In this document: positions 53,001-61,070 of the stretch, one piece after another
Numbering within the stretch: the stretch's first letter is position 1
How the letters are laid out: each line of letters opens with the position of its first letter
Source of the DNA: Bacteroidota bacterium
GTDB taxonomy: Bacteria > Bacteroidota > Bacteroidia > Chitinophagales > Chitinophagaceae
NCBI GenBank assembly: GCA_016868895.1
Contig: VGFK01000004.1
Location: 86,713 to 150,712, forward strand
Length of the DNA stretch: 64,000 nucleotides
Reading direction: 5' to 3'
Notes under the pieces: generated by a model
Told to the model about the DNA's origin: nothing
The model's database searches: none
What the model saw: the letters and a program-made list of their open reading frames with translations, nothing else
Translations under genes and position numbers: made by a program

Positions 53001-54780
53001 TGAATCCGATAATCCATCCTATCAATTGGATGCACGAGGTCGACTCAACTTGAAGGACAGTTTGAATCAACGCATCGACCTGGACATTACAATCGGAAAT
53101 GTGAACTTATCCCTACTAGAGCCATACCTAGGAATTGTTTTCAGTAAAATGGAAGGCACCGGCTCTGGAAAACTTCAGATCACGGGCAGCCTCCAAGAAC
53201 CGGATTTGGTTGGAAGTGTAGCGGTGAAAGATGCAACCGTCACCGTAGGATATACCCAATGTGCGTACTCCTTGCAAGATCCGGTGATTCGGTTTACTCC
53301 CGACCGCATTGATTTGGGAACAATTCAGCTTCGCGATAAATTTGGCAATCAGGCTCAAATCAAAGGTGGACTTTCGCATCGCTTCTTCAATGATTTTCGG
53401 TACGACATCTCCGCGAGCTCGCGAAAAATGCTGGTGCTGGATACCGATCGCGACGACAACGGTCTTTTCTATGGAAATACAGTCGCCAACTTTAGCTTTA
53501 GTTTGACGGGCCCCGAAGAACAGATGGTAATGCGCGTTACTGGCGCTCCGGTCGACAGCTCCGTGATCAACATCCTCACCACCACCACCAGCAAGCAAGG
53601 CGAGAACGTGGATTACATCATCTGGAAAACATACGGAAACGAAATAGCGCAGAAAAAGGTTGTGCTGAGCACCAATCTCATTATTGATTTGGATCTCACG
53701 GCTTCGCCTCTGCTGAAGATGAACATTATACTAAATGAACTTACCGGAGATGTGCTGGCTGGACAAGGAAACGGAAATCTGAAGATTCGGACCGGAACAA
53801 AAGAACCGCTTACCATGAACGGCCGGTTCAACATCAGCAGCGGAAGCTATAATTTTAATTTCCAGGATATCTTTAAAAAACCATTTCGGTTGGTGGGCGA
53901 TGGCAACAGCTACATCACCTGGAACGGTGATCCATTCAACGCGGAAATAAATATTGACGCGCTGTATCTGGCGGAAAAAGTACGCATGAGTACGTTGTTC
54001 ACCGACCCCACCAGCTCTACCGTTTCTGGGGTGAGCTCAGATGTACTGAGGGAAATCAGTGATGTGGAAGTGCGTTGCAACCTCTCCGGAACCCTCAGCA
54101 AACCCAACCCTACGTTTCAGATCGTGATTCCGCAAAGCAGTACGGTCAGAAACAATGCCACAATCGATAGCAAACTCAAAACCATCAATCGAGATCCGCT
54201 GGAGGTCAGCAAGCAGGCCACTTATCTGATTGTGTTCAAGAGTTTTGCTCCGCAGGCAGCAGTGGTGGCAAGCGACTTGAATACAAAATTGATCAACAAC
54301 ACCATTTCCGGTGTCATCAATGGCATCTTGTCCAACAGCGTGCAAAACCTCTTCTACCGTGTGCTCGGCTCTAGTGTGGATGTGAACTTTAATTACTTCC
54401 GGACCATGACCAATATAACCGGAACTGCATCCACCGGAGATGGGACCAATAATTTTAGGGAAAACGTCAGTCTCCAGTTCATCAAATCGATCATGAACGA
54501 TAAACTGATCATTACGTTCGGAAGCGACTTCAATTTTGCCTCCGCCAACGGCAATCAGACCGCAACTGGTGCACAATCCTTTCTCTTCCTGCCGGATGTC
54601 AACGTAGAATATAAAATTACCCCTGATGGTAAGTTTCGGACTTCGTTTTTTTACCGCAGCAGCTTCGATATGCTGTCCACATCAGGAAAGCGGGACAGAA
54701 CGGGGGGAAACATCTCGTTCCGGACTGAATTTGACCGTCTTTTTGCCCGAAAACCCAAGACCATCACCCCAGAACAGTAA
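50044..54780 (+). CDS. TamB-like translocation and assembly module protein
   Basis: A 1578-residue protein with one N-terminal membrane anchor (FGSVAGGLAGLVLLLWLLIRI) followed by long repetitive beta structure of the AsmA/TamB/VPS13-like type. The C-terminal 400 residues are the TamB (DUF490) domain, including GTKEPLTMNGRFNISSGSYN and the end region with NPTFQIVIPQS. Such proteins bridge inner and outer membrane and are linked to outer-membrane protein insertion or phospholipid transport. The ATG at 50044 is chosen; a TTG 15 bases upstream overlaps the ggt stop. Confidence 0.9.
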   Translation: MLKKTLRIFGSVAGGLAGLVLLLWLLIRIPSIQNGLVHYATAKISAAVKTEVKIDRVDFSPFNRFYFDGVLVRDRANDTLVYAGSLKVRITDWFFLKDRITLHYIGLEHAVIKTKRTDSLWNYSFLVDGPPSTDTTTPPPSKIILAIEEISLEDIRYQTEDAWRGEDQWIEIDKLSLSAQEISLKHKRMLLDQLTIERPLFALHQYQGNRPDSLIPPTEPRIPGELYWNPEQWTLKAKTIQLIDGTFTSDLETERAPYPYFDGAHIAFSKINGSMKDVWLRDDTISTTLQLSTEERSGFKVNTLAAKMRVDPTIMEFDQLSIQTPYSKLSHYFAMRYDNFIDDMGEFVSEVTLDGDIDKSVVDFKDIAFFAPELNGLALKVNLDGIAKGPVNDLETDRIQLEFGKNSFIGGDLHIVGLPDVNRTHYELNNAELSVLPVDLYAAIPVLKKQLPFSLDPLGRMIYKGNVAIKGTSLKTKGRLESLLGSISTEIGIDRIAAKNMQTTVKGEINAFHVGRLFSTDQLGKLDGTFQVSSEPNDNWKFEADLDQVELNDYPYQSVVVNGAYRDERVITTLNISDPNINGVFLANVDLSDSIPFTTAEIELFSSDLQAIRLTDLPLKFSGKAEVDLKGNQPDNLNGEARFSELIIKRDGQTFDFDEIVFKAKTNDRHRSYSVNGKDIEAMAEGEFQFDALARTVNRYLASYYPMYFKSEEVSTDDVNMRFSLQLNNAGPLLKVLKNGLGGLSYSSIEGNLDTRNQLLNIRAAIPKLTYGNFAAYDFIFQANGNPDSLKMFSKTSSIQFNDSLSYPKNEIDIRSSKDISVLNINTFSEQSDYGAQLSAAIQNLKDGIRINFNPSSLVFNEKTWNIERNSEVVISTSRFEANNFRLTNGEQSFSLITLPAEANSPQTMILTLNKVNLGELLPFVLSEPRIQGITSGDLTVEDPFGNLKVYLNAQTEKTQFENDSIGITSITGFWDNVEKRSSFYFESDNPSYQLDARGRLNLKDSLNQRIDLDITIGNVNLSLLEPYLGIVFSKMEGTGSGKLQITGSLQEPDLVGSVAVKDATVTVGYTQCAYSLQDPVIRFTPDRIDLGTIQLRDKFGNQAQIKGGLSHRFFNDFRYDISASSRKMLVLDTDRDDNGLFYGNTVANFSFSLTGPEEQMVMRVTGAPVDSSVINILTTTTSKQGENVDYIIWKTYGNEIAQKKVVLSTNLIIDLDLTASPLLKMNIILNELTGDVLAGQGNGNLKIRTGTKEPLTMNGRFNISSGSYNFNFQDIFKKPFRLVGDGNSYITWNGDPFNAEINIDALYLAEKVRMSTLFTDPTSSTVSGVSSDVLREISDVEVRCNLSGTLSKPNPTFQIVIPQSSTVRNNATIDSKLKTINRDPLEVSKQATYLIVFKSFAPQAAVVASDLNTKLINNTISGVINGILSNSVQNLFYRVLGSSVDVNFNYFRTMTNITGTASTGDGTNNFRENVSLQFIKSIMNDKLIITFGSDFNFASANGNQTATGAQSFLFLPDVNVEYKITPDGKFRTSFFYRSSFDMLSTSGKRDRTGGNISFRTEFDRLFARKPKTITPEQ

Positions 54781-54938
54781 AAAAGTAGGATTTATTCCTA
54801 ATTTGTAGAATATTTGATCAATTTAAAAGATCAAATATTAAACAAAAAAGAACCAATTTTGTAAAGAATTGTTAACAGTTTTTTATGGTCGCTATGCATT
54901 ATTTATTCACCTTTGCATCGTTGAAAACCAATTCGTTT
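54781..54938 (+). repeat. AT-rich spacer with GATC-ended inverted repeat
   Basis: Between the TamB-like gene and the receptor. AATATTTGATC (54809-54819) and GATCAAATATT (54829-54839) form a perfect 11-bp inverted repeat, 9-base spacer. It is AT-only apart from the GATC ends and is not followed by a T run, so it looks more like an operator than a terminator. A near -7 element (CACCTTTG, 54908-54915) lies 23 bases before the receptor ATG. Confidence 0.5.
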
Positions 54939-57900
54939 ATGAGAAAAAATTATTTATCATTTATTCTGGCGCTTTTCATTGCTGTTGGCGCTTCTGCGCA
55001 GGTTACTACCAGTAGTATCAATGGTGTGGTAAAAGATGGAGCCGGCAAAGCATTGGATGGTGCCACCGTTACTGCGGTGCATACGCCATCCGGAACAACC
55101 TACTCTACAATTTCAAAAAAGCTAGGTGTGTTCAACATCCCCAGTGTGAGGATCGGTGGACCCTATACGGTGAAAGTGGAGTTCGTTGGGTATGGCACTG
55201 TAACAGTGGAAAACATCAACCTGTTGCTCGGTGAGCCGTATTTCATCAATGCCGTCATGGGTGAAAAAGCTTCTACCCTCAGCGAGGTCACCGTTACCGG
55301 AACAAGAAGTAAATTGGGCGTAGACAAGACAGGCGCTTCTACCAACGTCGGCGTCCGTCAACTTCAAACCCTTCCTACTATATCCCGAAGCATTACCGAC
55401 TTCACACGCTTGACTCCTCAAGCGAATGGAACAGCCTTTGCTGGTCGTGATGGTCGTTACAACAACATCCAAGTGGATGGCGCCAACCTGAATAATAACT
55501 TTGGTTTAAGTTCTGATCCGCTTCCCGGTGGCGGTAACCAACCCATTTCACTGGATGCATTTGAAGAACTTGCCATCAACATTGCTCCATTCGACGTGCG
55601 TCAGGCTGGTTTCACCGGCGCCGGTATCAACGCGGTAACCAAAAGCGGTACCAATACATTTAAAGGAACTGCTTATCGATACAACCGCAATCAAAACAAC
55701 AATGGTCGCAATGTAGGAGACATCAAACTTCCTACTCCAGCTACCTCAAGTAGCAGTGTCATTGGTGCCACCATCGGCGGTCCCATTGTCAAAAACAAAC
55801 TCTTCTTCTTCCTGAGTGCTGAAAAAGAAAACCGTGAATTCCCCGGCATTCCGTTCAAACCTAAGGGTGGAACCGGCGCCGGAAACGAGTCGTCTACTCC
55901 TATCGATTCACTCCGGAAATTCTCTGAATACCTGAAGAGCAAATACAACTACGAAACCGGACCGTACGATAACTTCCAAAACTTCAAAGCAGAAAACTAT
56001 AAGATCCTTGCTAAACTCGATTGGAACATCAGCAAGATCCACAAGCTGACCCTGAAGTACAATGAAATGGTGAGCGAAAACGACCAACAATTGAACGGTA
56101 GCTCAGTACCGAACGGCGGTGGATTCACTGTAACCGGAAGGGTCGGAACTCTTTCCCGTCTGACTCAGAATCGTTTCAGCCTCGCTTCCATGTCCTTCCA
56201 GAACTCCAACTACCGTTTCAAGGACATCGTGAAGTCGGCTACTTTTGAATTGAATTCAAACTTCAAAGGACGCTTCTCCAATCAGTTCCTGGCCACTTAT
56301 ACCAAGATTCGTGCGACACGCAGCACAGGTAGCTCCGTCTTCCCCATGATCGATATTTTCAATGGATCAGGCGACAACTACATGAGTGCCGGTCTTGAAC
56401 CGTTCTCTTACAACAACGATGTGATCAACAACATCTATAGTTTTATCAATAACTCTACCTGGTTCAGGGACAACCATACCATCACCGCAGGTGCTTCGTA
56501 TGAGTTCCAGCGCGTGGGTAACATGTTCATGCCAGGATCACAGAGCTATTACATCTTCAGCTCGCTGAATGATTTTGTAACCAACCGAGCTCCTGCCTAT
56601 TATGCCTATACCTATTCCTTGGTTCCCGGTCAGAAATCAGTTTACTCTGCTGAATTGAAAATCGGACAGCTGGGACTTTATGTTCAGGACGACTGGGCCA
56701 TCAATGACAATTTCAAATTGACCTACGGCGTTCGCTTCGATCGTCCAATTTATAGTTCTGATCCACTGGCGAACCCCAAGATCACTGAACTGACGTTCCC
56801 GGATGCAAATGGTAAGCCAACCAATTATACCACTGGTATGTGGCCCAAGAGCCGCTTTTTGGCTTCTCCCCGTATCGGCTTCCGTTGGGATGTTGAGGGC
56901 AACAAAGACCTCATCGTTCGCGGTGGTACCGGAATTTTCACTGGAAAAATTCCTTTTGTTTGGTTGACCAATATGCCAACCAACTCAGGCATGTACCAGT
57001 TTGGCGCAAACGTGACCAGTGCTTCAGCATTGCAGAACTACAAGTTCAACCCCAATCCGGATGCCTACGCTTCCACCTTCCCCAATATAGCCGGAACCTC
57101 CGTTCCTGCGAACATTGTCGTTACGGATCCCAACTTCAAGTTTCCTCAAATTTTCCGTACCAACTTAGCAATCGACAAGCGGTTCGGCAAGGGATGGACA
57201 TTTGGAATGGAAGCCATTTTCACCAAAGACATCAATGCCGTAAGAATGCGTAACGCGAACGAGAAACCTGCCAACAGCATACTGGTCGGCAGCGATGCAC
57301 GTCCCCGTTACGTAGCCACCGGCGACAGAAGAATCTATTCCAACATCACTTCTGCAATTGTGTTGGAGAACACCAACAAGGGTGGCGGTATCTCTTTCAC
57401 CACCCAATTGTCTAAATCATTCTCCAACGGATTCTACGGATCATTGGCCTATACCCACACTTTCTACAACGAGGTAACCAGCAACCCTGGTTCTCAAGCC
57501 AGCTCTGCGTGGAACAGCAACCCTGCTGTTGGAACACAGAATGCACTGGAGTTGTACAACAGTGCCTACGTAATTCCGAACCGAATCATCGGTACCTTCT
57601 CTTACAGGAAGGAATACTTCAAGCACCTTGCTACCACTTTCTCTCTGTTCTATGAAGGTGCCAGCCAGGGACTGTTCACGTATACGGTGAATGGCGACTT
57701 GAACAATGATGGCAACTCGGTAGATCTGATGTACATACCTAAAAATGCAAATGACATTGTCTTTGTTGCTCAGGCTGCTTCATCTACCCTTACTGCGTAC
57801 ACTGCTCAACAGCAATCGGATGCATTCTTCCAGTTCATTGAGAATGCCCCCAGCCTTCGCAGAAACAAAGGACGTTATGCTCCACGCAATGGTGCAGCAC

Positions 57901-58208
57901 TTCCTTGGTATGACCGTGTGGACGTGAAGATCCTTCAGGATGTATTCACCAATATCGGTAAGCGCCGCAACACCATTCAGTTGAGCGTCGATATCCTCAA
58001 CTTCACCAACTTGCTGAACAAAGATTGGGGTGTCATCAAAGCAACCACGGTGCGCAATCCGTTGGTATTTGCAGGATACAATTCTGCAGGACAGCCTACT
58101 TACAGAATGTCACAGATTGGTGGAAAATTGGTAACCAGTCCGTATACAACCGTTCAAAGCTTCGCCAGTACATGGGGATTGCAGTTCGGTGTTCGATATA
58201 TTTTCTAA
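54939..58208 (+). CDS. TonB-dependent receptor, Oar-like, with carboxypeptidase-regulatory domain
   Basis: A 1089-residue outer-membrane protein. Signal peptide MRKNYLSFILALFIAVGASA; CarboxypepD_reg-like beta domain to about residue 105; then a TonB-box-like SEVTVTGTR, a plug domain (ITDFTRLTPQANGTAFAGRD, NNIQVDGANLNNNFG, DAFEELAINIAPFDVRQAGF) and a large beta-barrel ending FGVRYIF. The plug resembles Myxococcus Oar proteins rather than SusC, and there is no SusD gene beside it. Ligand unknown. Highly biased codon use by eye suggests strong expression. Confidence 0.92.
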   Translation: MRKNYLSFILALFIAVGASAQVTTSSINGVVKDGAGKALDGATVTAVHTPSGTTYSTISKKLGVFNIPSVRIGGPYTVKVEFVGYGTVTVENINLLLGEPYFINAVMGEKASTLSEVTVTGTRSKLGVDKTGASTNVGVRQLQTLPTISRSITDFTRLTPQANGTAFAGRDGRYNNIQVDGANLNNNFGLSSDPLPGGGNQPISLDAFEELAINIAPFDVRQAGFTGAGINAVTKSGTNTFKGTAYRYNRNQNNNGRNVGDIKLPTPATSSSSVIGATIGGPIVKNKLFFFLSAEKENREFPGIPFKPKGGTGAGNESSTPIDSLRKFSEYLKSKYNYETGPYDNFQNFKAENYKILAKLDWNISKIHKLTLKYNEMVSENDQQLNGSSVPNGGGFTVTGRVGTLSRLTQNRFSLASMSFQNSNYRFKDIVKSATFELNSNFKGRFSNQFLATYTKIRATRSTGSSVFPMIDIFNGSGDNYMSAGLEPFSYNNDVINNIYSFINNSTWFRDNHTITAGASYEFQRVGNMFMPGSQSYYIFSSLNDFVTNRAPAYYAYTYSLVPGQKSVYSAELKIGQLGLYVQDDWAINDNFKLTYGVRFDRPIYSSDPLANPKITELTFPDANGKPTNYTTGMWPKSRFLASPRIGFRWDVEGNKDLIVRGGTGIFTGKIPFVWLTNMPTNSGMYQFGANVTSASALQNYKFNPNPDAYASTFPNIAGTSVPANIVVTDPNFKFPQIFRTNLAIDKRFGKGWTFGMEAIFTKDINAVRMRNANEKPANSILVGSDARPRYVATGDRRIYSNITSAIVLENTNKGGGISFTTQLSKSFSNGFYGSLAYTHTFYNEVTSNPGSQASSAWNSNPAVGTQNALELYNSAYVIPNRIIGTFSYRKEYFKHLATTFSLFYEGASQGLFTYTVNGDLNNDGNSVDLMYIPKNANDIVFVAQAASSTLTAYTAQQQSDAFFQFIENAPSLRRNKGRYAPRNGAALPWYDRVDVKILQDVFTNIGKRRNTIQLSVDILNFTNLLNKDWGVIKATTVRNPLVFAGYNSAGQPTYRMSQIGGKLVTSPYTTVQSFASTWGLQFGVRYIF

Positions 58209-58226
58209 GACCAAAACTACCTGAAG

Positions 58227-58256
58227 AAAAAACCCCGGAACCCCAGGGGTTTTTTT
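58227..58256 (+). terminator. Bidirectional terminator between receptor gene and truB
   Basis: AAAAAACCCC (58227-58236) pairs with GGGGTTTTTT (58246-58255), 9-base loop; A and T runs allow function on both strands. It overlaps the truB stop codon by a couple of bases. Confidence 0.75.
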
Positions 58257-58956
58257 ATGGCTTGATTTGTTGAATGTGTTCTGTAAAGTCGGTTATAGAA
58301 ATTGCTGCATCGACTGAATACTCTCCAATACGAGTTCTTCGAAGGGAAGATAGATATGCTCCACACTTCAAGGCCTGTCCAAAATCATGTGCTAGACTGC
58401 GGATGTAGGTCCCGGTGGAACACACCACTCGAAAACCCACGACAGGTCCCTCGTATCCGGTGATCTCAAATGACTTGATGGTGATCTTGCGCGGATCCAG
58501 CTTCACTTCCTTGCCTTTGCGGGCCAGCACATAGGCAGGTGTTCCTCCTTTTTTGATTGCAGAATGTGCAGGGGGAACTTGAAAAATTTCCCCAGTGAAG
58601 GGGTGTGTAGCTGCATGCAACGATTCTAAGGTAAGATGGGAAAAGGAATCTTGGTGGACGGGTTCACTTTCCAGATCATAAGTGGGGGTAGTCGCACCCA
58701 ACGTGAACGTTCCGGTATATTCTTTTTCAGCAGCCATGTATTCATTGATGCGCTTGGTGTACTTGCCGGTGCACACAATGAGGAGTCCCGTCGCCAACGG
58801 ATCCAAGGTTCCGGCATGTCCCACCTTGCTGATACCGGTGAGGATGCGAATTTTTTTAACCACATCAAAGGATGTCCATTCCAGTGGCTTGTCAATCAGT
58901 AAAACTTTCCCTTCAGCAAATTCACGGTTCCAATCTTGGCTGTTCAAATTGTACAT
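58255..58956 (-). CDS. truB: tRNA pseudouridine(55) synthase
   Basis: Forms the universal pseudouridine 55 in the tRNA T-loop. The 233-residue protein has GKVLLIDKPLEWTSFDVV, the catalytic Asp in KVGHAGTLDPLATGLL near residue 52, and FRVVCSTGTYIRSLAHDFG. It lacks the C-terminal PUA extension seen in longer TruB proteins. The start at 58956 is 5 bases behind a -7 element. Confidence 0.95.
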   Translation of the reverse strand: MYNLNSQDWNREFAEGKVLLIDKPLEWTSFDVVKKIRILTGISKVGHAGTLDPLATGLLIVCTGKYTKRINEYMAAEKEYTGTFTLGATTPTYDLESEPVHQDSFSHLTLESLHAATHPFTGEIFQVPPAHSAIKKGGTPAYVLARKGKEVKLDPRKITIKSFEITGYEGPVVGFRVVCSTGTYIRSLAHDFGQALKCGAYLSSLRRTRIGEYSVDAAISITDFTEHIQQIKP

Positions 58957-58961
58957 TTGCG

Positions 58962-58969
58962 CAAAGTTA
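58962..58969 (-). promoter_or_regulatory. truB -7 element TAACTTTG, 5 bases before ATG (minus strand)
   Basis: Perfect TAnnTTTG on the minus strand; only CGCAA separates it from the truB ATG. Confidence 0.6.
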
Positions 58970-58987
58970 CCAACCCCGAAACGATTT

Positions 58988-59785
58988 ATGGCATTGGTTC
59001 AGCACAGGGATGAAAAAGTTCGGTTTCAGCAGCAGGTCGACAATACACGGTCGCACGTGATTCCGTTTCTGACATCCTCCATGAAAATTGGACCCTCTGT
59101 AACCATTCTCGACATCGGATGTGGAGACGGAGGAGTGATGGTCCCCTTTTTAGAAATGGGATGCCGTACTACAGGCATCGAACTCGATGCCCAAAAAGCA
59201 GGTTTTGCAAAAGAGTTTTTGAGCGACTATGTGGCTTCTGGAAAAACATCCATCGTCAACCTGAACATTTACGAAGAATCAGCCTTAGCCACTTATCGAT
59301 CACAATTCGATCTCATCATACTAAAAGACGTGATTGAGCATATTCCCGATCAAGAAAAATTTCTCCCCTACCTCCGGCAGTTTTTAAAACCCGGCGGGCG
59401 TATCTATCTGGGATTTCCACCCTGGTACATGCCTCACGGGGGACATCAACAAGTATGCGAGAGCAGATTCCTTTCGGTGCTCCCCTACTTTCATTTATTG
59501 CCTGCGTTTCTGTATCGGTTTGTGCTACGGATTTTTGGGGAATCTGAGCCTGTCATCAACGAGCTGCTCGAAATCAAATCGACCGGAATATCCATTGAAC
59601 GGTTTGAACGACTTGCTCGGAAATCTGGTTACGAAATAGAAAACAATAACCACTACCTGACCAATCCCATTTACCAATATAAATTTGGCTGGAAGCCCCG
59701 TGAGCAAAATCGGGTGATTCGTTCACTTCCACATGTGCGCAATTACTTCACTACCTGTGTTTATTACTTGATACGGATGCAGTGA
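58988..59785 (+). CDS. Class I SAM-dependent methyltransferase
   Basis: A 265-residue protein starting MALVQHRDEKVRFQQQVDNT. SAM loop ILDIGCGDGGVMVPFLEMG near residue 40, acidic GIELDAQ, then LIILKDVIEHIPDQEKF and FLKPGGRIYLGFPPW. The C-terminal part (PYFHLLPAFLYRFVLRIFGE) is hydrophobic and may sit on the membrane, as in glycan or lipid methyltransferases. The frame continues into truB antisense; the ATG at 58988 restores normal length. Its TGA lies one base from the convergent pseudogene. Confidence 0.85.
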   Translation: MALVQHRDEKVRFQQQVDNTRSHVIPFLTSSMKIGPSVTILDIGCGDGGVMVPFLEMGCRTTGIELDAQKAGFAKEFLSDYVASGKTSIVNLNIYEESALATYRSQFDLIILKDVIEHIPDQEKFLPYLRQFLKPGGRIYLGFPPWYMPHGGHQQVCESRFLSVLPYFHLLPAFLYRFVLRIFGESEPVINELLEIKSTGISIERFERLARKSGYEIENNNHYLTNPIYQYKFGWKPREQNRVIRSLPHVRNYFTTCVYYLIRMQ

Positions 59786-59786
59786 A

Positions 59787-60901
59787 TTACTGCTTGATGA
59801 ATTTGGTGTATTGATTCGATGCTGCATCGGTGAGTCGAACCTGATACACTCCCGGAGCCAGATAGCTCACGTTGATCTGCGAAGAAGCTTGTTGCACAAA
59901 TCCTTTTTGCACGATTTGACCATTGGATGCGATGATAGCAAAGTGCTTGGCGATGGAGTTGCCCACTGCGGTGAGTCGCAGTTGAAAACTATTGCCCACA
60001 ACCGGATTGGGGTATACTGAAACGGATGGAGTACTGACCTCTTCCGATACGGCTGCTGCAGCAGTTGCAGGAGAAAGCGCATTGGATTGAGTGAGAGAGA
60101 AACGTGAAGCCCCTGGACTGAAGTGGGCACGCATCGCAGATTTTTGTCCCTCTGTAAACATCCCCATGCTGGCATCATTGGTAAAATCCATGAAATTCAT
60201 GAACATTTCTCAGTCCGGAGTTCCATTGCAGGCGGTGATTTTAGGAAAGGAGGGACTGCCTGTATTTCCTCCACGTTGGCGAGGTGTGTCGTGAATGCCG
60301 TCGTCGCCGCAGGGAGCATCTCCCCACAAATGTTTGAGTCCCAGCCAATGCCCCACTTCATGGGTCATGGTTCTTCCTTTATTAAAAGGAGCGGCCACAC
60401 TGCCCCGGGTGCCAAATGCATCGAATCGAATGACGACTCCATCTTTTTTCGGATCTGATTTAGGCAGAGACGCATATCCGGAGAGGCCTGGTACGGTATT
60501 GCAAATCCATACATTGAGGTAACGGGTAGGATCCCAGGGATCGCTTCCACCAAACGCCGAGGATTTGATCTTATCGTCATCGCTCCACATGAGTCGCGTG
60601 CTTTTCTTGCGCACGATGCCGGTAGTTGCACGACCATTAGGGTCTGCTACCGCGAGTTCGAAGCGGATGTTGATGCTGGCAGAAAGTTTTGCAAAACAGA
60701 TGGAATATTGGCAAAATCAGCATTACTTCGGGAAAAATCGGCATTGATAGCTTCCAGCTGAGAACGAATCTGATCTTCGGTAATGTTCTCGTATGCCTGA
60801 TTATAAGTGACGTGTACCACAACCGGGACGGTAATGACCTTCTCGCTTTGGGCAACACCCAAAAGGTTCATGCAGGATAAAAAAAGCAGGTACAGCCTCA
60901 T
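59787..60901 (-). pseudogene. Broken M43 (pappalysin-like) metalloprotease with type IX sorting domain
   Basis: Three pieces make one gene. 60901-60647: signal peptide and start of the M43 protease (TVPVVVHVTYNQAYENITED). The frame is lost near 60676-60698, in TTTT/AAAA runs; the continuation (INIRFELAVADPNG...) is one base out of phase and includes the zinc site HEVGHWLGLKHLWGD. An in-frame TGA at 60210-60212 then replaces the Gly expected in the NGTPDGEMFMNFMD motif (one base change from GGA). After it the frame continues to a C-terminal sorting domain (VSVYPNPVVG ... FIKQ). With two independent lesions, loss of function is likely. Confidence 0.85.
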
Positions 60902-61070
60902 TGACGATTATTGGAATGAGGTCTTCAGTAGGGAATCGGATAAAGTGCCTGATTTTCTTAGGGCTGGATGGGAAAAAATACGAGCCCCGAGGGGTAATAC
61001 AGGCGTAAATATTACGTTAAAATTCAAGAAATACAAGTAAAAAGGGGGAATTTTGGAGTTCAAATTCATC
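60902..61070. other. Intergenic spacer between pseudogene and glutaminyl cyclase gene
   Basis: About 170 bases without a convincing gene. A 77-codon plus-strand frame runs through it but overlaps the pseudogene antisense and has no recognisable protein. No exact TAnnTTTG element was seen on either strand. Confidence 0.6.

Noticed and set aside
60210..60212. In-frame TGA considered as a selenocysteine codon
   Set aside because: The M43 family has Gly here, no selenocysteine-type hairpin was seen, and the same gene carries a separate frameshift, so decay is simpler.
60807..61040. 77-codon plus-strand frame upstream of the glutaminyl cyclase gene
   Set aside because: Half of it is antisense to the M43 pseudogene signal peptide; no promoter or homology.
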